DNA of 64,000 nucleotides from assembly GCF_007971225.1 (NCBI RefSeq), contig NZ_CP042435.1:62001-126000 (forward strand), in the 5' to 3' direction. This DNA comes from Panacibacter ginsenosidivorans. GTDB taxonomy: Bacteria; Bacteroidota; Bacteroidia; Chitinophagales; Chitinophagaceae. This document shows positions 34,132-42,549 of this stretch, piece by piece. The notes under the pieces are model-generated. The model saw only the letters and a program-made list of their open reading frames with translations. It searched no databases and had not been told where the DNA came from. How positions within the stretch are numbered: the first letter of the stretch is position 1; the number at the start of each line of letters is the position of its first letter. The translations under genes and the position numbers were made by a program.

Positions 34132-35370
34132 ATGCTTAAATCTCTGCTATTATTTTTTTTAGTTGCCTTTTCTGTGCCTGTAGTTGCCCAGGAAAAGAAT
34201 CTTGACTATTATATTTCTGCAGGTATACAAAACAGCCCACTGTTAAAAGATTACAATAACCAGCAACAGAGTAACCAGGTTGACAGCCTTCGAATACTTG
34301 CTTCTCTTAAACCACAGGTGAATGGTGTCAGTAACAATTCTTATGCACCGGTAATCGGTGGCTGGGGTTATGATAATGCCATAACAAATAGCGCCAACAT
34401 CAGTGCTTTAATAACTGTTACCAAAACAATTCTTAGTAAAGCAAACGTTAACACACAATTTGAATCCATCAGCCTTCAAAATAAAGCGCTTAATATTTCA
34501 GGAAAAATAACTGAGCAGGATTTTAAGAAAGCCATCACATCCCAATATATAACAGTGTATGGGCTATGGCAGCAATACAGTTTTAATAAAGAATTGTACG
34601 ACCTGCTGAAAAAGGAAGAAACAATACTTAAAGTGCTCACGGAAAAAGCCGTGTACAGGCAGACAGATTATCTTACTTTTCTTGTAACGGTGCAACAGCA
34701 GGAGTTACAGATCACTCAAATTAAACAACAATACCAGAATGAATTTGCAACACTTAATTATATCTGTGGTTTGCAGGACACATCTTTTGTAGTTATCGCT
34801 GCGCCTGCATTAGAACCAACCATGCTCACAGAAATTGAACAAACTATTTTTTATCAACAGTATCAAACAGACAGTCTGAAATTGAAAAACCAGGATGCCC
34901 TGATTGATTATAATTACAAGCCAAAACTTAATCTTTACACAGATGGCGGTTATCTTTCTTCTCTTGCTGTAACACCATATAAAAACTTTGGTATAAGTGC
35001 CGGTGTTAGTTTAAATGTGCCTATTTATGATGGCAAGCAAAAGAAGATGCAACATGATAAAATTAATATTGCAGAGCAAACAAGGCAGCATTATCGTGAT
35101 TATTTTACAACGCAATACAATCAGCAAATAGCACAATTACAGCAGCAATTACAATCAACGCAACAATTAATTGATAATGCCAACACACAAATAAAATTTT
35201 CAGAAGGGCTAATGGAAGCCAACCGCAAACTGTTGGCAACGGGTGATGCAAGGATCGTTGATTATTTAGTAGCCATCAGTAATTACCTCAATGCAAAAAA
35301 TATTATTACCCAAAGCACCGTAAATAAACTGCAGATCATTAACCAACTAAACTATTGGAACAGAAAATGA
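34132..35370 (+). CDS. TolC-family outer-membrane efflux protein
   Basis: The 412-residue protein carries a Sec signal (about 1-20, ending VPVVAQ). It has the long heptad-like helices of outer-membrane efflux proteins, for example EKLKxx-type repeats in VTVQQQELQITQIKQQYQN and TTQYNQQIAQLQQQLQSTQQ. The segment ISAGVSLNVPIYDGKQKKMQ matches the family's conserved strand. It forms the exit duct for a tripartite pump. Its TGA overlaps the ATG of the adaptor gene, and the histidine kinase gene ends 73 bases upstream. Confidence 0.88.
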   Translation: MLKSLLLFFLVAFSVPVVAQEKNLDYYISAGIQNSPLLKDYNNQQQSNQVDSLRILASLKPQVNGVSNNSYAPVIGGWGYDNAITNSANISALITVTKTILSKANVNTQFESISLQNKALNISGKITEQDFKKAITSQYITVYGLWQQYSFNKELYDLLKKEETILKVLTEKAVYRQTDYLTFLVTVQQQELQITQIKQQYQNEFATLNYICGLQDTSFVVIAAPALEPTMLTEIEQTIFYQQYQTDSLKLKNQDALIDYNYKPKLNLYTDGGYLSSLAVTPYKNFGISAGVSLNVPIYDGKQKKMQHDKINIAEQTRQHYRDYFTTQYNQQIAQLQQQLQSTQQLIDNANTQIKFSEGLMEANRKLLATGDARIVDYLVAISNYLNAKNIITQSTVNKLQIINQLNYWNRK

Positions 35371-36311
35371 AAAAATATGAAGCTGTCATAAAAATTATTT
35401 TTTATGCAATTTTTACATGCCTTTTGCAGTCTTGCAAAGAAGCACCATCTTCTTCAGAAGAAGAGACAGATGTAGCTGCGGAAGATATTCAAACGCCTGT
35501 AACCATTACCAGTCCTGTAATTGGCAATATGCAGGAAACTATTGAACTAAACGCAACTTCTGCTTTTCTGCTCAAGACTTTTGTAAAGTCAAATGTAAAC
35601 GGCTACCTGAAAACGGTGAATGCACAGGTTGGTAAATATGTAAGCAAGGGACAGGAGCTTTTTATTATTAAAACAAAAGAAGCAGAGAGCCTTGGTAATA
35701 TTGTAAACAGCATTGATAGCTCATTACACTTCGAAGGTGTAGTGCATATAAAAGCACCTGGCAGCGGTTACATTACACAACTTACTTACCAGGCTGGTGA
35801 TTATGTACAGGATGGCGAACAACTTGCAGTGATTACCGATACAAAGAGTTTTGTCTTTTTACTCAATGTGCCTTACGAGTTGAAGCCATATTTAGCAGCC
35901 AATAAAAACATACAATTGCATTTGCCCGATAGCGCTGTGCTTGATGGATACGTAAGTGCAGCAATGCCCACTGTTGATGCAGCATCACAAACGCAAGGTT
36001 ATGTAATTAAAGTAAACACTGCAGCAAACATTCCTGAAAACCTTATTGCGAAAGTAAACCTTGTAAAAAAATCGGTAATTAATACGGCGTCGTTGCCAAA
36101 GGCGTGTGTGCTTACAGATGAAGTGCAAAGTGAATTCTGGATAATGAAACTGATCAATGATTCTGTTGCTGTAAAAGTGCCGGTGCAAAAAGGTATTGAG
36201 AATGGAGATCACGTGCAGATCCTTTCCCCACCTTTATTTGCGGAGGATAAAATTTTACTTACAGGTAATTACGGTTTGTCAGATACTGCGAGAGTAATCA
36301 TTGAAAAATAG
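35367..36311 (+). CDS. RND efflux periplasmic adaptor, lipoprotein
   Basis: I start at ATG 35367, which overlaps the TGA of the TolC-like gene by four bases. It gives 314 residues with a lipoprotein signal (Cys at 23 in LLQSCKEA). The mature part follows the membrane-fusion plan: an opening beta strand, a lipoyl-like half (NGYLKTVNAQVGKYVSKGQE), a very short hairpin, the second lipoyl half (IKAPGSGYITQLTYQAGDYV), then beta-barrel and proximal domains ending GNYGLSDTARVIIEK. It links the outer-membrane duct to the inner-membrane pump encoded 216 bases downstream. Confidence 0.9.
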   Translation: MKKYEAVIKIIFYAIFTCLLQSCKEAPSSSEEETDVAAEDIQTPVTITSPVIGNMQETIELNATSAFLLKTFVKSNVNGYLKTVNAQVGKYVSKGQELFIIKTKEAESLGNIVNSIDSSLHFEGVVHIKAPGSGYITQLTYQAGDYVQDGEQLAVITDTKSFVFLLNVPYELKPYLAANKNIQLHLPDSAVLDGYVSAAMPTVDAASQTQGYVIKVNTAANIPENLIAKVNLVKKSVINTASLPKACVLTDEVQSEFWIMKLINDSVAVKVPVQKGIENGDHVQILSPPLFAEDKILLTGNYGLSDTARVIIEK

Positions 36312-36320
36312 CAATAAGAA

Positions 36321-36379
36321 AATTTTATGAATCAAGCTTTTGTTCTCAAATGATACTGTTGTTGCGTCGCACACTTGTA
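36321..36379 (-). repeat. Intergenic head-tail element, copy 18 (GCG dialect)
   Basis: The head is at 36361-36379 on the minus strand (TACAAGTGTGCGACGCAAC). The tail AACAGTATCATTTGAG ends GCTTGATTCATAAAAT, facing the adaptor gene stop. It is the left member of a head-to-head pair. Confidence 0.85.
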
Positions 36380-36441
36380 AAATAAAGCCTTGAGCAGCGA
36401 GCCACGGGCTTCGGGCTTTCAAAGGCTCATAGCTATTCTCA
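36380..36441. other. Spacer between paired elements, GC-rich and repetitive
   Basis: The 62 bases between copies 18 and 19 contain GAGCAGCGAGCCACGGGC followed by TTCGGGCTTTCAAAGGCTC. GAGCC and GGGCT words occur in both orders, so part of it can fold back on itself. It looks unlike the surrounding AT-rich DNA. Confidence 0.35.
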
Positions 36442-36501
36442 GCACAAGAGTGCGACGCAACAGGCGATGCCATAAAATAGAATTGTTGGGTACATAAAAA
36501 A
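36442..36501 (+). repeat. Intergenic head-tail element, copy 19 (GCG dialect)
   Basis: The head is at 36442-36461 (starting GCACAAG). The tail AGGCGATGCCATAAAATAG ends TTGTTGGGTACATAAAAAA. The tail end lies 27 bases before the RND pump start. Confidence 0.93.
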
Positions 36502-36527
36502 GATACAGCATACAATAAAAATTATTC

Positions 36528-39500
36528 ATGCGCCAGTTTTTTCATACACATAAGAATCCTGTTACTGTCATCATTGTCATTATTATACTTGGCGGCATGT
36601 TTGCATACAGCCAGATGCAAACCTCGCTTTTTCCTGAGATCACATTTCCTAAAATAAAAATTATTGCAGATGCGGGGCAACAGCCGGTAAATAAAATGAT
36701 GATCACAGTAACACGGCCATTGGAGAATGCTATAAAAAAAGTGCCGCAGTTGCAAACTATACGTAGTACTACAAGTCGCGGCAGTTGCGAAATATCTGCA
36801 TATCTTAATTGGGATGCAAACATTGATATAAGTCAGCAACGAATTGAAGCGCTTATTAATGAAATACGCAACACATTGCCGCCGGGAATTGATATTACGG
36901 TGGAGCGTATGAACCCTTCCATACTGCAGGTAATTGGTTATTCACTTGAAAGTAAAACCCGCTCTGCCATTGATCTTAAGCTGCTAGCCGATTATACAGT
37001 AAAGCCTTTTCTTTCACAGGTAGAAGGTGTATCGCAGATAATGGTGGTTGGTGGAAAAACAAAAGAATACTGGTTGCAGTTGGACATACAAAAGATGACT
37101 TCACTAAGTATTACGCCTGATATGATCAACACTGCGCTTAGTAATACCAACTTTATAAGATCGAATGGTTACTTAAGTGATTACCGGCAAATGTACCTGA
37201 CAGTTACTGATGCATCTGTTAGTTCAAAAGACGAGTTGGAAAATATTGTTATCAGTAACAACAAACGCATTGTATTGTTGAAGGACATTGCTGATGTGCA
37301 GATACAGGAAGCCAAAGAATATGTAAAGATCAATTCCAATGGTCATGAAAGCGTTTTGCTTGGTGTAATAAAACAACCCAATGCAAACCTTGTTGATCTT
37401 TCTGATAAAATGGCTACAAAACTTGCTGATCTTAAAAGAATATTACCTAAAGATGTATCTATTGAACCATATTATGTGCAGGCCGATTTTGTAAAAGATT
37501 CTATTAAAAGTGTAACCGACAGTTTGTGGATCGGGCTTGTGTTGGCAATACTTGTTGCCATTGTTTTCCTGCGTTCATTCAAAGCAAGCAGTGTAATTCT
37601 TGTTACAATCCCAATCACTTTATTGCTTACGCTTATTTGGTTGTATGCCATTGGACAAACATTCAATATTATGACGCTGGGTGCTATTGCCGCAGCCATA
37701 GGATTGATCATTGATGATGCCATTGTAGTAGTGGAACAAATTCACCGCACACATGAAGAATTCCCTGATGAGCCTACTACATCACTGGTGCATAAAGCCA
37801 TTAATTATTTACTTCCTGCGATGATAGGTTCTTCATTAAGCACCATTGTAATATTTGTTCCATTCTTTTTAATGACGGGTGTTGCAGGCGCTTATTTTAA
37901 AGTGATGACTGATTCTATGATCATCACATTGGTTTGTTCTTTTTTTGTTACATGGGTTATACTGCCTGTTATCTATATGCTTTTTACAAAAGATGTTACA
38001 GCAAATTCAGTTACAAAAAAGAAAACAGCGCACGGCGTAAAACAACAACCATGGATAGCATTTTTTATTAAACGACCTTATATAAGTTTTGCCATCATCA
38101 TTACACTCGCATTTTCTATTTACTTTATACTACCAAAACTGCAAATAGGATTTTTACCTGAGATGGATGAAGGCAGCATTGTGTTTGATTATGCTACACC
38201 GCCCGGTACATCACTGCAGGAAACCGACAGGATCTTACGCGAAGTGGAAAAATTAATTATGCAGGTTCCTGAAGTGGAAACCTATTCAAGAAGAACAGGA
38301 ACGCAAATGGGTTTTTTTATTACAGAACCAAACACAGGCGATTACCTGATACAGCTAAAAAAAGACCGTGCAAAAACAACGGATGAAGTAATTGATGAGA
38401 TACGCCAAAAGGTTGAAAGCTCACAACCCGCATTACGGGCGGATTTCGGCCAGGTGATTGGTGATATGCTTGGCGATCTCATGTCTTCTGTGCAACCAGT
38501 CGAAGTGAAAATTTTCGGCAGCGATCAAAAAAAATTACAACAACTTTCACAGCAGGTTGCTGATATCGTTTCAAATGTACGGGGTACTGCAGATGTGTTT
38601 GATGGAATTGTTATCGCCGGTCCATCTGTAAGTGTTGCGCCCAACAGTGCTAATCTTGCGCAGTATGGAATTACACCGTCAGACCTGCAATACCAGTTGC
38701 AAACTGCACTGGAAGGAAACATTATTGGTTCAGTATATGATAAGGAGCAACTAAGCAATGTACGCATGGTGTATCCCGGTAACAGAACGCTAAGTGTTGA
38801 TGGCCTTAATCAACTGCAGGTATTTCTTCCGGGCGGGCAATTAAAGCCGATCAATTCATTAGCAGGTATCCATGTTAATTCCGGTGATGCAGAAATACAA
38901 AGAGAAAATTTACAATCAATGGGTATTGTAACCGCGAGGTTAGATAACCGTGATTTGGGCAGCGCTATAAAAGATATCCAGCAACAGGTATCATCAAAAA
39001 TTTCTTTACCACAAGGTTATGCAATTGTATATGGCGGCGATTATGCAAACCAGCAGCAATCATTTAAAGAGTTGCTCATCATTCTCATCAGTGCGAGCCT
39101 CCTTGTTTTTACAGTAATATTGTTTTTGTTTAAAGATTTTCGCATTGCGTTTATCATACTGCTTATTGCTATACTTGGAATTGCAGGAAGCTATATGGGA
39201 CTTTACTTTACTAACACCGCATTAAACGTTGGAAGTTATACAGGATTAATCATGATCGTTGGTATCATAGGCGAAAATGCCATTTTCACTTTTTTGCAAT
39301 TCAAAGAATCATTGAAAGAATCAAACGATATTGACCAGGCAATTATCTATTCCATTTCAACAAGACTGCGCCCCAAATTAATGACGGCACTTGGCGCTAT
39401 CATTGCGTTAATGCCTATTGCGCTTGGCATAGGCACTGGCGCACAATTGCATCAGCCTTTGGCCATTGCAGTTATTGGTGGTTTTATTGTTGCAATGCCT

Positions 39501-39578
39501 TTGCTTTTAATTGTATTACCAACTTTAATACGACTGGTATTTAAAAAGAATCATGCATCATTATTAAAGCATGGATAA
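36528..39578 (+). CDS. RND-superfamily efflux permease
   Basis: The 1016-residue protein is a complete RND pump with twelve membrane helices and two large periplasmic loops (about 35-330 and 555-865). In helix 4 the sequence GAIAAAIGLIIDDAIVVVEQ has the Asp-Asp pair of drug-type (HAE) pumps, not the pattern of metal pumps. In helix 10 GIIGENAIFTFLQF carries a Glu where AcrB has its essential Lys. The combination is unusual, and I leave the substrate open. The gene belongs with the upstream adaptor, TolC-like and two-component genes but is cut off from them by a 216-base gap holding two head-to-head elements, so it may have a promoter of its own. Confidence 0.93.
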   Translation: MRQFFHTHKNPVTVIIVIIILGGMFAYSQMQTSLFPEITFPKIKIIADAGQQPVNKMMITVTRPLENAIKKVPQLQTIRSTTSRGSCEISAYLNWDANIDISQQRIEALINEIRNTLPPGIDITVERMNPSILQVIGYSLESKTRSAIDLKLLADYTVKPFLSQVEGVSQIMVVGGKTKEYWLQLDIQKMTSLSITPDMINTALSNTNFIRSNGYLSDYRQMYLTVTDASVSSKDELENIVISNNKRIVLLKDIADVQIQEAKEYVKINSNGHESVLLGVIKQPNANLVDLSDKMATKLADLKRILPKDVSIEPYYVQADFVKDSIKSVTDSLWIGLVLAILVAIVFLRSFKASSVILVTIPITLLLTLIWLYAIGQTFNIMTLGAIAAAIGLIIDDAIVVVEQIHRTHEEFPDEPTTSLVHKAINYLLPAMIGSSLSTIVIFVPFFLMTGVAGAYFKVMTDSMIITLVCSFFVTWVILPVIYMLFTKDVTANSVTKKKTAHGVKQQPWIAFFIKRPYISFAIIITLAFSIYFILPKLQIGFLPEMDEGSIVFDYATPPGTSLQETDRILREVEKLIMQVPEVETYSRRTGTQMGFFITEPNTGDYLIQLKKDRAKTTDEVIDEIRQKVESSQPALRADFGQVIGDMLGDLMSSVQPVEVKIFGSDQKKLQQLSQQVADIVSNVRGTADVFDGIVIAGPSVSVAPNSANLAQYGITPSDLQYQLQTALEGNIIGSVYDKEQLSNVRMVYPGNRTLSVDGLNQLQVFLPGGQLKPINSLAGIHVNSGDAEIQRENLQSMGIVTARLDNRDLGSAIKDIQQQVSSKISLPQGYAIVYGGDYANQQQSFKELLIILISASLLVFTVILFLFKDFRIAFIILLIAILGIAGSYMGLYFTNTALNVGSYTGLIMIVGIIGENAIFTFLQFKESLKESNDIDQAIIYSISTRLRPKLMTALGAIIALMPIALGIGTGAQLHQPLAIAVIGGFIVAMPLLLIVLPTLIRLVFKKNHASLLKHG

Positions 39579-39579
39579 T

Positions 39580-39637
39580 TTTTTTGAGCCAGGCAATAGG
39601 ATAGAAGTTAAGCTTTCGTTGCGTCGCACACTTGTGC
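39580..39637 (-). repeat. Intergenic head-tail element, copy 20 (GCG dialect)
   Basis: The head is at 39618-39637 on the minus strand (GCACAAGTGTGCGACGCAAC). The tail GAAAGCTTAACTTCTATCC ends GCCTGGCTCAAAAAAATT, starting directly after the pump's stop codon. Confidence 0.92.
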
Positions 39638-39670
39638 AATTGGATATTAAATGGGCGATGATATGAAAGT

Positions 39671-39724
39671 GCAGGCGTTCGACACAACGGAAGATTGGTT
39701 TTATTTTTCAGTTGGAGTTATGAC
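39671..39724 (+). repeat. Intergenic head-tail element, copy 21 (degenerate)
   Basis: The head GCAGGCGTTCGACACAACGG at 39671-39690 keeps only CGACACAAC of the core, mixing both dialects. The tail end CAGTTGGAGTTATGA is recognisable. It forms the decayed right member of a head-to-head pair with copy 20. Confidence 0.5.
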
Positions 39725-40075
39725 TATTTTTAATTTAAACTGGGTACAATATTGTTCATAACCGTACGAAATATATTTCTGCAACTCATCGGGCATAGAA
39801 TTTCTTATGAAACGAGAGTTACAGTTACCAACTATCTTGCATGTAAAAAAATTGCTTACGTAGTGTCATGTGCTTACATATATCAATAAGTAACATTAAC
39901 AGTGATAATAGCTGTCATACGATAATTAAAGCTGATATTTACAACTTACAAATTTCTTTCCGCTAAAAGCCATATGCTTCCATCCTTTTAAAGCCATTGC
40001 TACTTTTTATTCAAAGTCATTTGTTGCGTTCGAAAAAATTATTTGGGTTAAAAATCTCTTCTCAAAAGTATTTAC
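39725..40075. other. Non-coding region before the desaturase gene
   Basis: About 350 AT-rich bases without a credible ORF, RNA gene or strong hairpin. They should hold the desaturase promoter, but I see no clean TAnnTTTG box. Confidence 0.4.
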
Positions 40076-40822
40076 ATGTTAGTCATTATCGTTTTTTTTC
40101 TGTGCCATTGGTTCTTCTCCTTATTTTTTCATTCCTTCTTTTTACATCGTTATGCATCCCATCAAATGTATACGGTAAGCAGAGGATGGGAAAGAACCAT
40201 CTATCTATGTACATGGATTGCACAGGGTTCATCTTATCTTGTTCCAAGGGCGTATGCTGTGATGCACAGGATGCACCACACTTACAGCGACACGGAAAAA
40301 GATCCGCATTCCCCACATTTTTTTAAAGACGTCATTCATATGACGCTGCATACGGCGCGTATTTTCCGTGGTTTTGTAACAGGCAAGGATCTGCCTGAAG
40401 CACAGTTTACCAAAGAATATTTACCTGCGTGGAACCGGCTGGATAACTTTGGAAACAAAGCCGTGATAAGGGTTTTGTTTGGTGCAGCTTATGTAACGAT
40501 ATACATATTGTTTGCACCTAATGCGTGGTGGTTTCTTTTGCTGCCCATACATTTTTTAATGGGCCCGATACAAGGTGCCCTTGTAAACTGGTGCGGGCAT
40601 AAATATGGTTACCGCAATTACGATAATGGCGATCATTCAAAAAATAGTTCTCCCTTCGGTATTGTAATGATGGGTGAATTGTTTCAAAATAATCATCACC
40701 ATGCAAAGAACAATGCAAACTTTGCACGTAAGTGGTTTGAGTTTGATCTTACCTATTCTATCATGCGTGTATTGCATGCAGTAAAGATCATTAAACTAAA
40801 GCCACTGGCTGTTAGTGTATGA
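40076..40822 (+). CDS. Membrane fatty acid desaturase (acyl-CoA/acyl-lipid delta-9 type)
   Basis: The 248-residue protein introduces a double bond into a fatty acyl chain at the inner membrane. The three histidine boxes that hold the di-iron centre are present: H24-RYAS-H29, H64-RM-H67-H68 and the N205-N-H-H-H209 box. A further His lies in WCGHKYGYRN. Hydrophobic segments lie before the first box and at about 135-165. Length is on the short side for the family, with a reduced N-terminus. The gene is alone on its strand and has its own terminator. Cold or membrane-fluidity control is usual for the family but not shown here. Confidence 0.9.
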   Translation: MLVIIVFFLCHWFFSLFFHSFFLHRYASHQMYTVSRGWERTIYLCTWIAQGSSYLVPRAYAVMHRMHHTYSDTEKDPHSPHFFKDVIHMTLHTARIFRGFVTGKDLPEAQFTKEYLPAWNRLDNFGNKAVIRVLFGAAYVTIYILFAPNAWWFLLLPIHFLMGPIQGALVNWCGHKYGYRNYDNGDHSKNSSPFGIVMMGELFQNNHHHAKNNANFARKWFEFDLTYSIMRVLHAVKIIKLKPLAVSV

Positions 40823-40862
40823 TCTGCAGATTGAGCAACGTTCTTGACTCAATAAGAATAAC

Positions 40863-40898
40863 AGGCTACTATGTTTAAAAAATATAGTAGCCTTTTTT
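40863..40898 (+). terminator. Intrinsic terminator of the desaturase gene
   Basis: AGGCTACTAT and ATAGTAGCCT form a 10-bp stem over an AT-rich loop, followed by a run of six T. It is 40 bases after the stop codon. Confidence 0.92.
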
Positions 40899-40947
40899 GT
40901 TACCGGCATTTGAACCCCGGCAGAAACGCTGTTGCGTCGCACACTTC
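40899..40947 (-). repeat. Intergenic head-tail element, copy 22 (GCG dialect, head start eroded)
   Basis: The core AAGTGTGCGACGCAAC is at 40931-40946 on the minus strand, without the leading GTAC. The tail AGCGTTTCTGCCGGGGTTCA faces the desaturase terminator. It pairs head-to-head with copy 23, only 35 bases away. Confidence 0.85.
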
Positions 40948-40977
40948 AACGCTTTGTTCTATGTTGGGCAATGCACA

Positions 40978-41034
40978 GAATGTACAAGTGAGTGACACAA
41001 CGATGCTTAATAGCAGCACAACAGTTAAGATCAG
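40978..41034 (+). repeat. Intergenic head-tail element, copy 23 (GTG dialect)
   Basis: The head is at 40982-41001, preceded by AGAAT. The tail GATGCTTAATAGCAGCACAA continues with CAGTTAAGATCA. It shares the ACAGTTAAG segment and general plan with copy 24 across the RraA-like gene. Confidence 0.9.
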
Positions 41035-41170
41035 AATAGCTCTGTAATTTATACGGCATATCGTTATAATGTTTGTTTTATACCTGAACCGGAATAAAAA
41101 ACATCAGAAAAGATGTTTTAAAATTCTTTACTTTATTAGCTTAAAAAAACATTCACTTAATTAATGCCAT

Positions 41171-42094
41171 ATGATGATGAGACCAATTTGCATTATTGCA
41201 CTTATTTGTGTTACGTTCAATTTATCTGCCCAGCAAATAACGCCAACACCCGAACAAATTAAAACATTAACCGCAGAATGGAAGGGCGAACGCTTTGCAG
41301 ATGGAAGACCTAAGACTTCAGATCGCTTTTTAGCACGTTTAAAAAATGTGTCGCTGGAAGAAGCATGGGGCTACCTGCGCAACAAAGGATATCAAAATCA
41401 GTTTGAAGGCGACTGGACAATTATTCGTCCTGATTCTGTAATGGTAGGCCGTGTGGTGACTGCGCAGTACATGCCGCTGCGACCAGACTATGATAAACTT
41501 ATAAAAGATAAAGGCAAAACGGAAGGACGTATTGGCGGCACCAACTCGTGGCCCATTGATGTATTGCAAAATGGTGATGTATATGTTGCCGATAGTTATG
41601 GAAAGATCGTTGACGGAACACTTATAGGCGATAATCTTGGCAATGCTATTTATGCAAAGTCGCATACAGGTGTTGTGTTCTATGGTTCTGTAAGAGATAT
41701 AGAGGGCCTTGAAGAGATCAATGGATTTAATGGTTGGGTAAAAGGTTACGATCCTTCATACATACAACAAATGATGCTTGCGGGTATCAATGTTCCCATT
41801 CGCATTGGAAGAGCAACTGTATTGCCCGGCGATGTTGTGCTGGCAAAGAAAGGTGGCATTGTATTTATTCCTGCGCAGTTTCTTGAAGACCTTGTATTGA
41901 ATTCAGAATTTGTGCAGCTAAGAGATGCGTTTGGTCACCAGCGTTTGCGTGAAGGTAAATACACGCCTGGTCAGATAGACCAGCAATGGACCGATGAAAT
42001 AAAAAAAGATTTCCTGCAATGGCTGGATATACAAAAAGATCTTCCCATGACAAGACAGGAATTAGATGCATACATGAAAGACAGAACATGGTAG
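41171..42094 (+). CDS. Exported RraA/HMG-aldolase-like protein
   Basis: The 307-residue protein begins with a Sec signal (three possible ATGs at 41171, 41174 and 41177; hydrophobic stretch ICIIALICVTFNLSAQQ). Residues about 70-280 are an RraA-like domain: NSWPIDVLQNGDVYVADSYG, NLGNAIYAKSHTGVVFYGSV, RDIEGLEEI and LPGDVVLAKKGGIVFIPAQF. This fold includes aldolases for 4-hydroxy-4-methyl-2-oxoglutarate and related keto acids as well as the RNase E regulator RraA. The export signal excludes a role with cytoplasmic RNase E. With the sugar-acid genes downstream, cleavage or processing of a keto-sugar acid outside the cytoplasm is the best guess. Confidence 0.82.
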   Translation: MMMRPICIIALICVTFNLSAQQITPTPEQIKTLTAEWKGERFADGRPKTSDRFLARLKNVSLEEAWGYLRNKGYQNQFEGDWTIIRPDSVMVGRVVTAQYMPLRPDYDKLIKDKGKTEGRIGGTNSWPIDVLQNGDVYVADSYGKIVDGTLIGDNLGNAIYAKSHTGVVFYGSVRDIEGLEEINGFNGWVKGYDPSYIQQMMLAGINVPIRIGRATVLPGDVVLAKKGGIVFIPAQFLEDLVLNSEFVQLRDAFGHQRLREGKYTPGQIDQQWTDEIKKDFLQWLDIQKDLPMTRQELDAYMKDRTW

Positions 42095-42109
42095 TGAATA
42101 GATTTTATT

Positions 42110-42168
42110 TTTTATGTACTTAACTGTATTACTACTATCATCTTCGTTGTGTCACTCACTTGTACTAC
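42110..42168 (-). repeat. Intergenic head-tail element, copy 24 (GTG dialect)
   Basis: The head is at 42146-42165 on the minus strand. The tail GAAGATGATAGTAGTAATAC ends ACAGTTAAGTACATAAAA and faces the RraA-like gene. Confidence 0.93.
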
Positions 42169-42421
42169 AGAATAAATTTCAGCATTGTGTAAGATTTAAA
42201 TAACTAGAATATTCGCAAATATCAATCTTGGTGCGGCATCAGAAAAATGACGTTTAGAAAAAGATTGAATGAAGCGTTAAACAACGAAAGCTGCAGGGCT
42301 TTGCAAAAATTATTTCACACAGCTTCGTTTAATCAACGAACAAAAGCCCGGCTTTAGACTCTTTCGTTGTAGCGAAATGAAATCTTTTTTAGTCATTTTT
42401 CTGGAGCCTTGACTTTTTTTG

Positions 42422-42451
42422 TTACTTTTTTGTGTCAAGACAAAAAAGTAA
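42422..42451. repeat. Perfect 12-bp inverted repeat in a dispersed-type block
   Basis: TTACTTTTTTGT and ACAAAAAAGTAA flank the loop GTCAAG. The block upstream of it (CTTTCGTTGTAGCGAAATGA and TTTTTAGTCATTTTTCTGGA) appears to belong to the same repeat. It could act as a terminator in either direction, but no nearby gene clearly needs one. Confidence 0.6.
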
Positions 42452-42549
42452 ATAACAGCTTAGTCAATACTGGAAAGGTTTTGCGCTTTAAATACTTAAT
42501 TTTTTAAATAATACATTTCTTCTTAATTATATAAAACATCAAAACCAAT

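Larger units (their letters stand above)
42095..42549. other. 455-base intergenic region with two repeat types
   Basis: It contains element copy 24 and, at about 42340-42455, a block ending in the inverted repeat TTACTTTTTTGT-GTCAAG-ACAAAAAAGTAA (42422-42451). A frame of 36 codons at 42248-42358 has no visible homology and lies partly within this block, so I do not call it a gene. From memory, similar blocks occur in many Bacteroidota genomes; I could not verify this here. Confidence 0.5.

Noticed and set aside
36279-36515. Minus-strand 78-codon frame between the adaptor and pump genes
   Set aside because: It consists of the two head-to-head elements and their spacer and has no protein-like pattern.
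42248-42358. 36-codon frame MTFRKRLNEALNNESCRALQ in the gap before the dehydratase-like gene
   Set aside because: It is short, lies at the edge of a dispersed repeat block and has no promoter or homology that I can see.
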